From NCBI GenBank assembly GCA_009746045.1, contig RPFO01001618.1, forward strand, positions 1-64,000: a DNA stretch of 64,000 bases, in the 5' to 3' direction. This stretch comes from Mesostigma viride (lineage: Eukaryota; Streptophyta; Mesostigmatophyceae; Mesostigmatales; Mesostigmataceae). The notes beneath the pieces were generated by a model. The model was not told the DNA's origin and searched no databases. It saw only the letters and a list, made by a program, of their open reading frames with translations. Each line of letters begins with the position of its first letter. Position 1 is the stretch's first letter. Below are positions 19,416 to 30,433 of the stretch, piece after piece. Position numbers and translations under genes: made by a program.

Positions 19416-22400
19416 CTGAGCGGCGTGAAGGGGGGGAGAAATGCAGGCAATAAGAACACCATTCGAATACAAGGCAAGTCAGTCGGCAGTCCACAAGCTT
19501 GCTGCCAAACGTTCCCACGTTGGGAAAACCGGGTGCAGCAATGGACACGCAAATGCATGATACAGACAGCAAGTGGTATCCCTCGTTGCTCAGGCAGCCC
19601 ATCAGGGTCAGGGGACGCAGCGAGCCGCTTTATCATGGCCTAGGCCAGCGATGGCCTCTGTACCTGCTCAGTGCAGTGGCACAGCAGGAGCAGACCCCCC
19701 CCCCCAGAATTCCGACGAACAAGCTCGGATCAAGGCCGAATAAACAGCCACATGTTGCACGTTGACGGATGCCACAATGTCAGCCAGCACTCCAATGAAA
19801 GCATGGGAGCGGGCCACATTGGAGGAGGGCACGGCTTCATCAATGAGACAACCAGCGCAGGCCTGACATCTGGAGAATCCGCCCAGCAGACGCTCAAGCT
19901 TGCCTGAATCGTATCCGCGTTTATCGATTCTATGGTTTTAAAATGTGGCAGGAGAGTCACATGGAGCACATCATGATTGAAGCATGTGATAGTACTGGGC
20001 TAGAGCGAGAGCTACTGTGTAGATGTTCGCAATGTGTGCAGGCATACCAGACGTGTGCAAAGGAAGCAGTGGCCAAGTGTTAGTAGGACATCACCGTGTG
20101 TGCACAGTACATCTTCTTGGAATGGCATACCAGAGATGTGCACCGGAAGCAGTGCACATGAGCGAGGTGATACTGTTGGGCTCCTGTACTATTCATTCGT
20201 TCTCATCCAGCGGGTAGCACTATACCACTACAGAAGCGAGGTGGTACTGTTGGGCTCCTGTCGTATTAATTCGTTCTCATCCAGCGGGTAGCACTATACC
20301 ACCCGGCGTACCGTGTACATCTTCTTGTCCGGGTCCCAGTGCGCGAAGAACTTGTCCTTGACCTTATCCACCTCCAGGTTGGGCACCTGCGTGGGCCGCC
20401 GCCCACACACCGACAGGACACAGATAAATGATGTTGCGAGATGTGGGATTGTTTGAGATATTGTGAGAGCTCGTTTCTTCCTTTACTTGCAAGGCGGTTC
20501 AAAGGTGTTCCATGCAGAACATGCGCGCGTCCATGCCGCACGGTCACAAGCATCCAACCACCCAGGCACCCTATGCATACATCCAACCACCCAGGCACCC
20601 TATGCATACATCCAACCACCCAGGCACCCTATCAAGACTTGTCATTACCCAAGAACGCCATCACCGCTTGCCAGCAGAGAGAGGCATGTCTTAGTCTGCA
20701 ATGATCATGGCTGGGCCCAGCGTGGTCCGCGTGGCTGGCCCTAGTCTGGTCAGGGGATGGCGGCCGTGCTTGCGTCCGCATCATGCCTCTGATGCCGTAC
20801 AGATTCCAAAACACTCTTTACATGGGCTATTAAGCTATTTACTTTTCCTTGATACTAAGCTCTTTACGTGCTTTGCAGAAGCATGTACCAAACGCTGCCC
20901 AAAGCACTCGTACGCTAAGCACGGTCACAAAGCACGATGAGAAAGAAATTTTAGAAAGTGCACTAACAACGCACCACCCCCAAGCACCGCCCCTATGCAC
21001 TGCCCCCAAGCACCGCCCCCAAGCACCGCCCCCAAAGCACCGCCCCCAAGCACCGCCCCCATGCACCGCCCCCAAGCACAGCCAATTTGTGCTTTACAGT
21101 AAGCCGCGGAGCACCCCACTGTTCTGAAAAAATAGCACTCGACACCACATGACGCCAACGTGACGCCTCACTGGCCTCGCCGTTGTGTGTATAATACCTA
21201 GCCCCTAGTACAGTGCTACCGACTACTACGTATCGACGCGGCCAGCGGCCCTCCTATTTGAAGGCGATGACCTCGTCCATATACTCCCTGGGACACAACA
21301 TGTACGGCTCTGCCTAGTATGACACATCGACCATCTGCCCACGCAGCCGAGTACTACCTATTCATAATCTACAACACGCACATGCAATGCACCCGCCTGA
21401 TGGCCATGGTTGCGCACAGCTCCGCGACCTGGTAGGGAAACTACCCTTCATGGGAAACACAATACAAGAGAACTACCCGGCTTCCTATGAAACACAATAC
21501 CTAGGACACTACTGGCACAGCGCAACCCAATACCACATGTCGGTGAATAGCCCACCTTGAAGGTGGTCATCTCGTCTAAACCAACATTTTCCTAATCCAA
21601 CCCACTTAGACCCCCTACTCCAACCCCCGTAGACACTAGCTAGGACACAACTTGCATCTTGGTACCCAGCACCAGATTCTGGTACAAATCCTGGTAGCGC
21701 CCCCACCTTGAACGCGATAATCTCGTACGGCTCCGCAGCGAAGAGCAGGTACTGGTACCGCTTGTCCCACGACTCCACTTTCTGTAGACAGGCAAGGACG
21801 TGCCCCCCACCAGGGTACCGAAAACAGGCAGGGGTGCGTGCGCACGGGGGCGGAGGACAGGAGAGCAATCCAAATCAGCAAATCAATAATAAGAACGATA
21901 GGAGGTGCACCTGCAACCAATCAATGAAGTCGCTTAGCTGTCGGACAAAGTCGGCATAGCAGCCCCGCCACAGCTTAGCACAAAGGGCCAAGGATGGTTC
22001 CAGGCATGGGGCTCCACAGGGCAATCAGGGGAGGAGGGGAAGGGCGCCAGGCTCCACGGTATGAAAGCCGGCGTGCAGTGCAAGAGGGGCGCACACCCAC
22101 ACTAGATGGACCACATGGCGTACAATGGTGGAAGCCAATACCTCTAACCGATGTTCCATGTGAAGGACGTTCCATATGCGAAGGCACCCGAGAGGAGCCA
22201 CTATGCTGCGTGCGAAGGCACCCGAGAGGAGCCACTATGCTGCGTGCGAAGGCACCCGAGAGGAGCCACTATGCTGCGTGCGACCGCGGAACACTTGTGG
22301 CTGACTTTTGTGGTTTGGCAGCAATGGCCGACCTCCATTCCACATCACACATCCCTACACTCCAATCACAGAGCCGTCCCAAAAACACGCTAACGTAGTC

Positions 22401-25400
22401 CACGACTCACAGCATTCAAGGTCTGGTTGTGCGATCTACAGCAGCTCTGGATGAGCAGCTACCCTACTTGACAACCAACTGCACACCACATTCATGATGA
22501 ACTATACTATGTTCACCATACACTGTTTACATAGTGAACTGCTATTTTCAACGAACTGCCTAGGTGCTGCAAGACTCGTCACAACTGCAGACATGGTCGA
22601 AATGGGAAAGCCATCATGACACGTGGCGTTAACAGGTGCCAGCTCAGGAAACATTTCAAATGCACAAGCGCACAAGCAGTGACAACAAGGTGGCAGTGCT
22701 CAACCACCAGAACCACGTCCAAATGACTCTTAACCCCAGAATTCCAAGTCGAAAGTGAGGAATCACAATTGTGCTGCTCCAAGGCAATACCAGAACAAAA
22801 AATAATGCCAGATCCAACAAAAGTACAAGAACCAAAACAAATAAGAAAATAAATAAAAACCAGATCCAACAAAAGTACAAGAACCAAAACAAATAAGAAA
22901 AGAAATAAAAACCAGATCCAAAGCAAGCACCCTAACCGTGGCAACTCTTCCTGAATAGCAGCCGCACCACCAAATGCTAGCTCCAGGCCCCTCGCCTCCC
23001 TCTCCTCTCTCACACTGTGCCTCCCTCTCCCCTCTCGCGCTGTGCCTCCCTCTCCCCTCTCGCGCTGTGCCTCCCTCTCCCCTCTCGCGCTGTGCCTCCC
23101 TCGCCCCTCTCGCGCTGTGCCTCCCTCTCCCGTCTCGCGCTGTTCCCAGCTCTTTCCTCCCTTGTTGCAACGTATTGGGCACGACGACGTGGCCACAGCC
23201 AGACCTCCCTCTCTTCTCCACAATCAGTCATCAATAACAACAATAACAATAATTGCTCCCCAACACTTGGCGATCCCCAATCATCCTTAATGACAATCTC
23301 AGCCCTCACCTGTTCATAGGCGGACATGAAGCGGTGACGAGGCTGCGTGCCGTCCTCAATCTCAGGGTACTCCACCTGGGGACAGCCATGGGGAGGAAGG
23401 CAGGTAGAAAGGTAGGCATGGGAGAGGCAAGGGCTGAGTGATGCTTCGTCGACCAAAACGGATACTGAGCAATACCAATATTGTTCAGCACGGATACTGA
23501 TCAGGACAAATATTGAAAATCAACATGTTGCAGCCATAGAGTAGTGATGTGTGGCCCATTCCACCCAGCTACACACGTGGAGTCTCATCACGGTGTTTAT
23601 TCTGACACCCATACCCACACCGACCAATCCATGTAGTTCATCTACGCCCACCAAGCACCTACGTCTACCACTCGTAAGGCCGTGCACCTGCCGTGAACAC
23701 AGCTTTTGCTAATGAAAACTACGGCTCTGGTCTGGTACTAAGCCTAGGAAATATGAGTTACGGCTTCCAATGTTTGGTCAATACATCTTTCATTTAAGAA
23801 ACAAGCATTTAGAACCTTATGGCTGAGGACATACTGCAAGGACCAGGGCTGCAATGACCAGGGGGGCGATCCGACCAGGGGGGCGATCCAAGGTCCACCA
23901 GCCAAACACCGCTCCGTCAACATCCTGCCCTGCCATCTCCCTTACTAACATTGGTCCCCCTCGTGCACACGGAGGAATCGGTCCCCACCAAAAGGCGATA
24001 TCCGCGAGTGCCATACAAGTCATTATTCACGTTCACACCAGCACAGGGAGTGTAGAGATACGTGCAGGGCCCTGCAACTACCAGGGCTCGTCGATTACCC
24101 TGTGATCCCGCCACCCAAACGGCTAAGTCCCCTCGTCCGCTCTATCATGCCACCCAGCTCGGAAGTAATGAAGTGCATATTCCCAAGCACCCCCGCCACA
24201 AGCAACAGCGTTTCATCCCCAAACGCCCTCCCCTAACTTAACCCAGCAGCAGGTAACAGCATCTGTGCGCTGAAAGCACTCCCCTAACTTACCCCAGCAG
24301 CAAGTAACAGCATTTATGCCCTGAAAGCACTCCCCTGACTACACCCCACAGCAAGCCCTAGCAACTCCTCCCCAACGCCCTCCTCTGGCAGCGGGCGAGA
24401 CATCATGTGCCCCAAAACGGGCCCTCGCCAAAAGGGCTATCCCCTTGTGGTGTGCATGCGTGCACAAGGAACGTGACGAACCCCCCTCACGGACCTGGAA
24501 GAGCAGCGACCGTTGGTGGGTGTCGTGGTCGTACTGCTTTGTCACGCGGTAGCCCGGACGACCGATCTTGACTGCGCGCGTGTCGTTGGGCACGAGCATA
24601 GGAGGAGCCATCGGCGTGGGGAGGGCGGGGGGGGGGGGGGGGGGGAGAGGAAGTGAGTTGCGGGAGGTTGAGAGATGTGCTGGATGTTGGATGGGTAGGG
24701 AGGCCACACACACATTGGGTGGATACAAGAGCAGTAGGACAGATTTGATGGGTGGGTGGTGTACGGGGGGGTTGATGGAGAGGAAAGGAGGTCGCTAGAG
24801 AGCATGAGCATGAGCATGAGCATGTGGTCATCCCACATACACAGCGGTGGCAACTTAAAGTGGGATCTAAAGCTATCCAGGAGGATGTGGGTTTGTTAGT
24901 GGGGGTTGATGGCCTCATGATGCTAGTTAGTTAGTGGGGGCGAATCCCTTCAGCTACCAGGCAGCTACCCTCTCAGCTACCAGGCAGGGATCACAATCAC
25001 TGAGCCTAGCCAGAGCGGTGCGTGCAGCAGCAGAGCACTGCACAGACTTGCCATGGCAAAAGGACTTGCTATCACGCGGTGGCTGCCGCAGTGATCCGCG
25101 ACCAGACGGGGTTCAAGGGCAGGCGAACGGCTAGGTCTACACGTGGACTGAATGCACGTTGCGGTGGCCAACGCCCTCAGGCAGGTCTAAAGGCGGGTCC
25201 GCAGGCGCGTCTACTGCCTAGAGCTGGGTTCGCGGGCGGGGGTAAAGGCAGGTCTAGAGCACCACTGCATGGTGGCCGAGCAGGGGACACCCCGGTACAA
25301 CATGCCTTCAGGCGGAAAACCGTGGCAGGAAAAACTCACCAGGCAGAAAGAAGGTCCATGTCCGGAGAGGAGAACAAGGAACCTGCGCGACAGAGGCTTG

Positions 25401-26340
25401 GAGGTTTGGGGGAGCCCCGCACAATGTCTACGCCTTGATGAGCCGGGGTGGGCTCACAATAGTCCCCATACCATAATGCGTGTGGGACGTGAAGCATGGA
25501 CTCTTATCTTGGTGTAGCAGGTTGTTGGGACGCGGTTCCAAAGCCTATGGGGCAGCTATGTGGTGCACACGTGTGGCGGCAGACAAAGGTTTACCCAAAG
25601 GTTTAGGAGATCTGCTTTCCCTAAACTGGCCATGCGTGGAGGGGTGAAGATGCTGGGGGCATCTTCTCCCCATTGTCGCGGCCATCTCTCCGCCACGATG
25701 TGGCCAACGCGACACCTAGCTAGTAATATCATACATACCGTCGATACTAGATATAAATGTGTATGCGTAGAATAGACCTTGTAATATGTGCTAGATGTGG
25801 GAACCGTAACACCCAGGAAGTACAAAGCAAATGTCAACATGCAACACCGCAGGTCTCCATACACACCGGTCTTCTTGGGGGTGACCCTGGGCTTGTTGGG
25901 CTGGGGCTGGGCAGGAGTGTCCTTGGCCTCACGAGCAGCGCGCTTGGCGAGATTCGATTGATGACGCTTACCCTGCAAGCACCCGCGGGCGCGAGCGCAA
26001 GGTTGCGGTCCCAAACACAGCGTGTAAGAACACAGCATTAAAGAATGAAATCTACAAAGGCACATCAGGACGGTTTCTGCGTCAGCAGCACGGCGGTCGG
26101 GAAAGGGAGATGCGACAGCTGTACCTGCGTGTGAGCAAGATAGTTGCCTTCGTTGTTATGCAGCGTCAGGCATAGCCTGCATTCGTAGCTGCCCAGGTGG
26201 TTGCGCATAAAATATGGGTCTTTCGCCAAGTCGATAGTCTCAAGCGCCAACCGGCGCAGCCGCTCTCTTCTGTCGGTTGCCTCATTCTGGGCACTGGCGG
26301 CTCCACCACTTCCAGGCTTGCTTCCCCAGTCCCGGTCCAT
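19041..26340 (-). CDS. SF3A2: Splicing factor 3A subunit 2 (SF3a66/Prp11), seven exons
   Basis: U2 snRNP protein that joins the SF3a complex with SF3A1 and SF3A3 and helps U2 bind the intron branch site in the nucleus. Exons on the minus strand: 26340-26125, 25972-25867, 24571-24495, 23375-23310, 21781-21707, 20386-20312, 19415-19041; 990 bases, 329 residues. Every intron is GT-AG and the reading phase is kept throughout. Residues 1-40 hold the conserved RRERLRRLALETIDL helix; a matrin-type C2H2 finger (CRLCLTLHNNEGNYLAHTQ plus GKRHQSNL) spans exons 1-2; exon 3 has VKIGRPGYRVTKQ; exon 4 has PRHRFMSAYEQ; exon 5 has YQYLLFAAEPYEIIAFK. The last exon is a proline-rich tail of PPPPGM repeats, as in animal SF3A2 but shorter. 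No break seen. The introns (about 150 to 1530 bases) hold several minisatellites. Confidence 0.95.
20161..20302. repeat. 74-bp tandem duplication in SF3A2 intron 6
   Basis: AGCGAGGTG(A/G)TACTGTTGG through CGGGTAGCACTATACCAC at 20161-20234 and again at 20235-20302. The second copy stops about ten bases from the exon 6 donor. A looser duplication (period about 80, GGCATACCAGA...GAAGCAGTG) lies just left of it at 20041-20155. Confidence 0.9.
20312..20386 (-). CDS. SF3A2: SF3A2 exon 6
   Basis: 75 bases, phase 0. Encodes VPNLEVDKVKDKFFAHWDPD followed by KKMYT, aligning with the FWTHWN segment of animal SF3A2. The donor at 20311-20310 lies against a 74-bp tandem duplication in the intron. Confidence 0.92.
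20552..20634. repeat. 29-bp minisatellite, three copies
   Basis: CCAACCACCCAGGCACCCTA then TGCATACAT, three times, inside SF3A2 intron 5. Confidence 0.9.
20979..21076. repeat. GCACCGCCCCCAA minisatellite
   Basis: Seven or so imperfect copies of a 13- to 14-base unit in SF3A2 intron 5. It creates a spurious GGAWGRCMGAV repeat protein on the minus strand. Confidence 0.9.
21707..21781 (-). CDS. SF3A2: SF3A2 exon 5
   Basis: 75 bases, phase 0. Encodes KVESWDKRYQYLLFAAEPYE and IIAFK; the YQYLL-AAEPYE-IAFK pattern is diagnostic. Confidence 0.95.
22178..22282. repeat. 34-bp minisatellite, three copies
   Basis: GCGAAGGCACCCGAGAGGAG, then CCACTATGCTGCGT, repeated at period 34 in SF3A2 intron 4. Confidence 0.9.
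22800..22925. repeat. A-rich duplication in SF3A2 intron 4
   Basis: Two to three copies of AACCAAAACAAATAAGAAAA followed by AAATAAAAACCAGATCCAA, period about 60. Confidence 0.8.
22990..23145. repeat. 25-bp pyrimidine-rich minisatellite
   Basis: About six copies of CTCCCTCTCCCCTCTCGCGC plus TGTGC in SF3A2 intron 4; long pyrimidine runs on the plus strand are purine runs in the transcript. Confidence 0.9.
23310..23375 (-). CDS. SF3A2: SF3A2 exon 4
   Basis: 66 bases, phase 0 at both ends. Encodes VEYPEIEDGTQPRHRFMSAY plus EQ; the PRHRFMSAYEQ motif is nearly invariant in the family. Confidence 0.95.
24225..24345. repeat. 57-bp tandem repeat in SF3A2 intron 3
   Basis: Two to three imperfect copies with CTCCCCTAACTTA and CCCAGCAGCA-GTAACAGCAT blocks. 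A run of about 18 G follows at 24628-24645, also in intron 2. Confidence 0.7.
24495..24571 (-). CDS. SF3A2: SF3A2 exon 3
   Basis: 77 bases, phase 1 to phase 0. Encodes VKIGRPGYRVTKQ and DHDTHQRSLLFQ, the core that packs against SF3A1 and SF3A3 in the family. Acceptor CGCGCGCAG at 24572-24580. Confidence 0.93.
25867..25972 (-). CDS. SF3A2: SF3A2 exon 2
   Basis: 106 bases, phase 0 to phase 1. Completes the zinc finger with GKRHQSNLAKRAAREAKD, then a Pro/Gln/Lys linker (TPAQPQPNKPRVTPKK). The first intron before it is the shortest of the gene (152 bases). Confidence 0.95.
26125..26340 (-). CDS. SF3A2: SF3A2 exon 1
   Basis: 72 codons from ATG 26340-26338 to the GT donor at 26124. Contains the basic amphipathic helix (ATDRRERLRRLALETIDLAK), the KDPYFM(R/K)NHLGSYEC signature and the first part of the C2H2 finger. 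A GTG three codons upstream is in frame but the ATG matches the family start. Confidence 0.95.
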
Positions 26341-27877
26341 GGCAGCCACCCACTAAACGTTATCTGCCGCCTCTGTTACGAGGAATGCCACGGAGGTCCC
26401 ACTATCACACGAAAAAAAATGCAAAGACCTATTCTGGCATGGTAGCTGCAGCTCAGAAGTTTGTTTACTTAAATACCGATTTTAAATTTGTTTAACGAAA
26501 GCACCACGTGCGGTAATTCGTGCCAATGGACCAACGGCGCGAGAGTATTTCTTTTTGTATCCAATGAATCCGGTGCTGCTTGATCACGCTTCAGGTACCC
26601 AAAGCAAGGTAGACTAGACCTCCGGACAGTGGTTACGCAAACATACACACCGATGGCCTGATATATGCGTCAACTGGGTAATGAACTACCTAGTGGAAGC
26701 ACCTGCACTGAGCCACGGACACACGGACTCCATAGCCAAGAGATGATGGGTCAAGTCTTGTACATTGCCCACCCACTTGTACTACTGCCATCTGCGCGGT
26801 TACTTAGTTAAACATGGTTGTATCCCACGCCGCACACGTGGGCAGCGTCTTGTTGTTGTTGTTGTTGCCCACGCCGCGAGTATAGTGGACGACTGACGAG
26901 GGCCGAAATATATTTAGTATATCGGACAGGTATCGGATGGTACTTAGGGTACTGTTCAGTGTCTTGGCCCTCGGCCGTTTCCAAATCTCTGCTGCCATCA
27001 CTGACAACAGGGTACTGCACTACTGTGACGTTGTTCTGAAGCAAGAATCTGCAAGAATGTTGTTTATTGTCCCAAGCCGGCCTTCAGGGTTCGTGGTAGT
27101 ACAAGAGACCTGACAAAGATCTTAGATGCCAGTGATCAGGCGCGAGGTTGAAGTCTTGGCACCATAACGTTCAGCATCGCATTGGAACATTGGAACCTGC
27201 CAAAGCGAGTTGGAGCGAATTTTACATTTTTCATGCCAACCCTGTGCCAAACTACAACTGCCAATTCGCGTATCAGAAACGCTCTTGCCTGTGCTACTTT
27301 CCGACCTCATTTTCACATTCGTTTGCTGTATGCTTTTCTACAACTGCCAATTTTTGTTATGCTTTGACGTTATGCCCATCAGTCGACGCATGCCCATTAG
27401 TACTTACTGCCCGCCATCAGTCCATCACCCATGCCACGTACCTTGTACCTTGCACGGACGTTGTTACTACTTATTACTTGTCTGCGCAGTACACCATGTT
27501 GCGTAACCCGATGGAGCTTGGAAGTACTTGGCGGTTCTTTTTTACAACATCTAGTCCTAGACTCGTTGCCGCTTGCCACGTTTGACTTATACTGTGCTCG
27601 AAACACGCGCGACGCCTTGGACAGCCGGTGCCTCTACGAAACTACGACGGTAGTTAGATCTTTGCTCTGTGGTGATCTGTCGGTTCTTCGGACCCGAGGA
27701 AGTAGTGAGGTTTCTTGTACTTTTGGGGGGGTCACGCCATGGCAATGGACAACGCGTATATTCTAATGTGACAACGCGTGAGGGCGAAAATATTATAGCT
27801 TGATAAGTATCTCCCTTTCGTGTTAACGGATACTAAATCCGAGAAAGGGTTCGGTGAGCAGCCTCGCAGTGTCTACG
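26341..27877. promoter_or_regulatory. Divergent intergenic region between SF3A2 and the GST-like gene
   Basis: 1.5 kb between the two start codons, which point away from each other. It must hold both promoters. No clear TATA box or named motif can be defended. A (TTG)n tract lies at about 26849-26867. Several short open frames show no domain. Confidence 0.4.
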
Positions 27878-28540
27878 ATGTCCACCGCCATCGACACATG
27901 TGCCGGTGCAAAGCTGGTATTTGTTTACTTCAACCTACCGTTCGGTTTCTACGGGAGGGGAGGCGTTTTGGAACTGTTCATGCGGGTGCATGGCATCGAC
28001 TACGATGTCCAGCGTGTGGACATGCGTGTGGACTGGCCAGCCATGAAGCGGCAGCTCATCGAAAGTGGCGAGAACCCATGCGGGACGTTGCCTATACTGC
28101 GCATTGGTGACTAGGTGCTAAACCAGCACATTCCTATAATGAAATACCTGGCTGCAGTCGGCGGCTTTGCGCCCACAGATCCCGCCGCGGAATACGCGCA
28201 AAATGCCATCGCCGATGAATGCCACACGTGGAGGGGGTTCTGGGGCAGAGCTGCGTATGGCGCGGCGCCTGCCAAGTTGGACTACAAGAAAACCTTGCTC
28301 CCGGAGATGTTGCGCATGTTTGAGGCCATGTTCAAGAACGGGAAGGGGGCCCATGGTGGACCGTACATGAGCCCGGGCAAGCCGCTGTGGGGCGACGCGG
28401 CGCTGTTCGGCTTGCTGTTGGATAATGTCATTGGCGGCCTATTGGACGTATCTCAATTGGAGAGCTACCCGTGCCTCAAGGGCTTATGTAAGGCGTTTAG
28501 CGAGGAACCCCTGGCACGTGTCGTCCTCCCCTCTCCATGA
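27878..28540 (+). pseudogene. Glutathione S-transferase-like gene with one in-frame TAG
   Basis: One frame runs from ATG 27878 (MSTAIDTCAGAKLVF...) to TGA 28540, about 220 codons, the usual GST length, without introns. The N-terminal third (KLVFVYFNLPFGFYGRGGVL, then ELF...GIDYDVQRVDM... CGTLPILRIGD) has the beta-alpha-beta thioredoxin fold of sigma-like GSTs with the cis-Pro in TLPIL. The rest is the all-helical domain (NQHIPIMKYLA... ending LARVVLPSP). A TAG at 28112-28114 sits between GD and VLNQH, at the domain linker start. Everything after it is otherwise open and conserved in style, so this is a very young pseudogene, a base-calling error or a read-through codon. Expected role: conjugating glutathione to electrophiles or prostaglandin-type isomerisation. 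Confidence 0.75.
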
Positions 28541-29102
28541 GCGGTTTGTTGATCGGGGGGGAAGATCATGACAGCACTTAGTAATCATTCAACAGGGACG
28601 TATTAAGGTGACGCGAGTATGTTACGACTCGATCCTGCTCTTTCTGAAATCTCCGTTTTTCTTTTTCTTCGCTCTCTCACCTATAACGCATGGTTTTGTC
28701 ACGTGGCCATCATACGACATCAGTGGTGTTTTTTTTTTTTCTTGAGTGTGCGGCACCTTGGGCTAGTCCTCTCTACGAGACCACCTCCCACTCGGCTTTA
28801 CCCAAGGAAAGGGTAATGTGGCATGGCCTTTGCCTCTCACCACCTTTTGACAGAGCAACAAGTTGTTATAATGATCGCGTGGTGAATGAAGTCCTCCACG
28901 TGAACTCTTGTGCAACTAGCAACCATAAACCGATATCTGGTCTGCGCTGGTTGTCTCCTTGATAAACGTTGCTGTTTAAGGTGGGCGGTGGCATTACAAG
29001 CTTGCTTCGGTGCTTGACACCTGCATAACTAGCCCCGCCAAAAGGGTAGATAGTGCGGTATATAATTATTAATCAAAAGTAACTAGGACCTAGATAGCTT
29101 AT
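28541..29102. other. Spacer and left part of the retroposon into which the LTR element inserted
   Basis: Contains a T12 run at 28730 and no gene. The last 25 bases or so (AACTAGGACCTAGATAGCTTAT, 29081-29102) match the type B retroposon copy at 10598-10712 and continue on the far side of the LTR element at 61856. Confidence 0.55.
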
Positions 29103-29686
29103 TGTTACGTCCCTGCCCTTTTGGCCGGACGTAACAATGGAATAAATTACTAAGGCTGTTTGGTCTATTGAACTTGGGTTTTACGGACCTTGGCTATTGT
29201 GTGAATTGGACTAGTTATTTTGGTCCTAGGTTGTCCTTTTAGGGGCCGGCGCTGTGGCGCCGCGCCGGTTCTGAGTCTGTCAGTGGTTCTAGGCGTGGAT
29301 CCTATAGTTGAGGGTCGATGTCGGCCCGGATCCTACGTGGAATGAGTGACTCGGATTGTTCTAAGGAAATTGGCGTGTATCTGCGCCGCAACCAACCTAG
29401 GTTAAATTGGTCCAAGGACGAGAGTCTCGTCCTCTTGGTTTAATGAATGATAAGTGCGAATACGCCTACACATTGAGCCCGGGGCATTATCCATTTGTAA
29501 TTGGTATTGCTAGCCATTATAAGTGTGAACTAATTAGCTTGGCATTAAGCCGTGATGCCAGATATCTCACGACTCACGTCGTGAAGCGCAACCTACTTTA
29601 GGCTATCTTGAATTATTCCTAATTCCGGCAAGAAGGGTCTTTTGCTACGTAGCTCAGGCTAGGTGAGTCTGGGCAGGGACGTAACA
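29103..29686 (+). repeat. 5' LTR of the Gypsy element
   Basis: 584 bp, starts TGTTACGTCC and ends GGACGTAACA. The first 34 bases also form an internal hairpin, because GGACGTAACA recurs in inverted form at about 29127-29136. A 64-codon open frame inside occurs in both LTRs but has no domain. Confidence 0.96.
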
Positions 29687-30433
29687 CTGGTTATCGGAGG
29701 AAATGTGCTGGAAAGGTTAGCTAACTCTCGCGGAGAGGGTTAGTGAGCCAATTAGGATACCAAGACGAAGCTTGGCGTAGGTAGAGGTTCCGGAATTCAA
29801 CGATTGCTGTCAGGCCGGCGGCCAGCCCGTAAAGGGATTCAACGACGACCTATACAGCAAACGGCCAGTCTGGGATACTCGGCGGGGCTAGCAATAGTCC
29901 TGTGGTGAGGTGCTGTCAACGATAGCGTTCAGCTCTCCTGTTTTCAACGACACCTAGTGGCGGCCAGGGCTTGCCTTCAACGACACCGGGTGGCGGCCAG
30001 CTCAGGAGGGATTAACGTCATCGAAGATGGTACGTCCCCTAGTTAGAAGTCTTTCTTTACAAAGCTATGCCTGCTGAAGGCTAGCTGGCGAGCTTGCTCT
30101 CTATCCGGGAACGCGCGCGCAGGGGGTTTATGTTATATGTTGTGCCTCTATAGGTTGTAAATGTTGTTGGTGCCCATGGACGTCGCGGAGACGGACATTC
30201 GTTGTTTGACCTGCAAGGGGTCGTGGGGGTGGATACCGTCTGGCTGTTGCCGACTGTGTTGACGGTGTTTACCTCCGTGTGTGCGTATAGCCCGTTCCTG
30301 CGGAAGGCTCGGGCGTGTGCTGTGATATACTCCGTGCTCTCTCACCTCGTTTGTTTAAGGTCACTGCATTAGAGGTAGCCTGGGTTTCCCCTTTCTCTCT
30401 TGCTTGCAAGCCGCTGCCAGACTATGATGTAAC

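Noticed and set aside
19015-19419. Glycine-rich protein on the plus strand
   Set aside because: Antisense of the proline-rich last exon of SF3A2.
19041-19472. Formin- or WASP-like proline-rich gene
   Set aside because: The proline repeats are spliced to the SF3A2 core in correct phase, and LQVYFRQRAEKPPPP matches that family.
20839-21158. GAWGRC repeat protein on the minus strand
   Set aside because: Read through a 13-bp minisatellite within an SF3A2 intron.
29407-29601. 64-codon gene inside the LTR
   Set aside because: Present identically in both LTRs, no domain and no sign of coding constraint.
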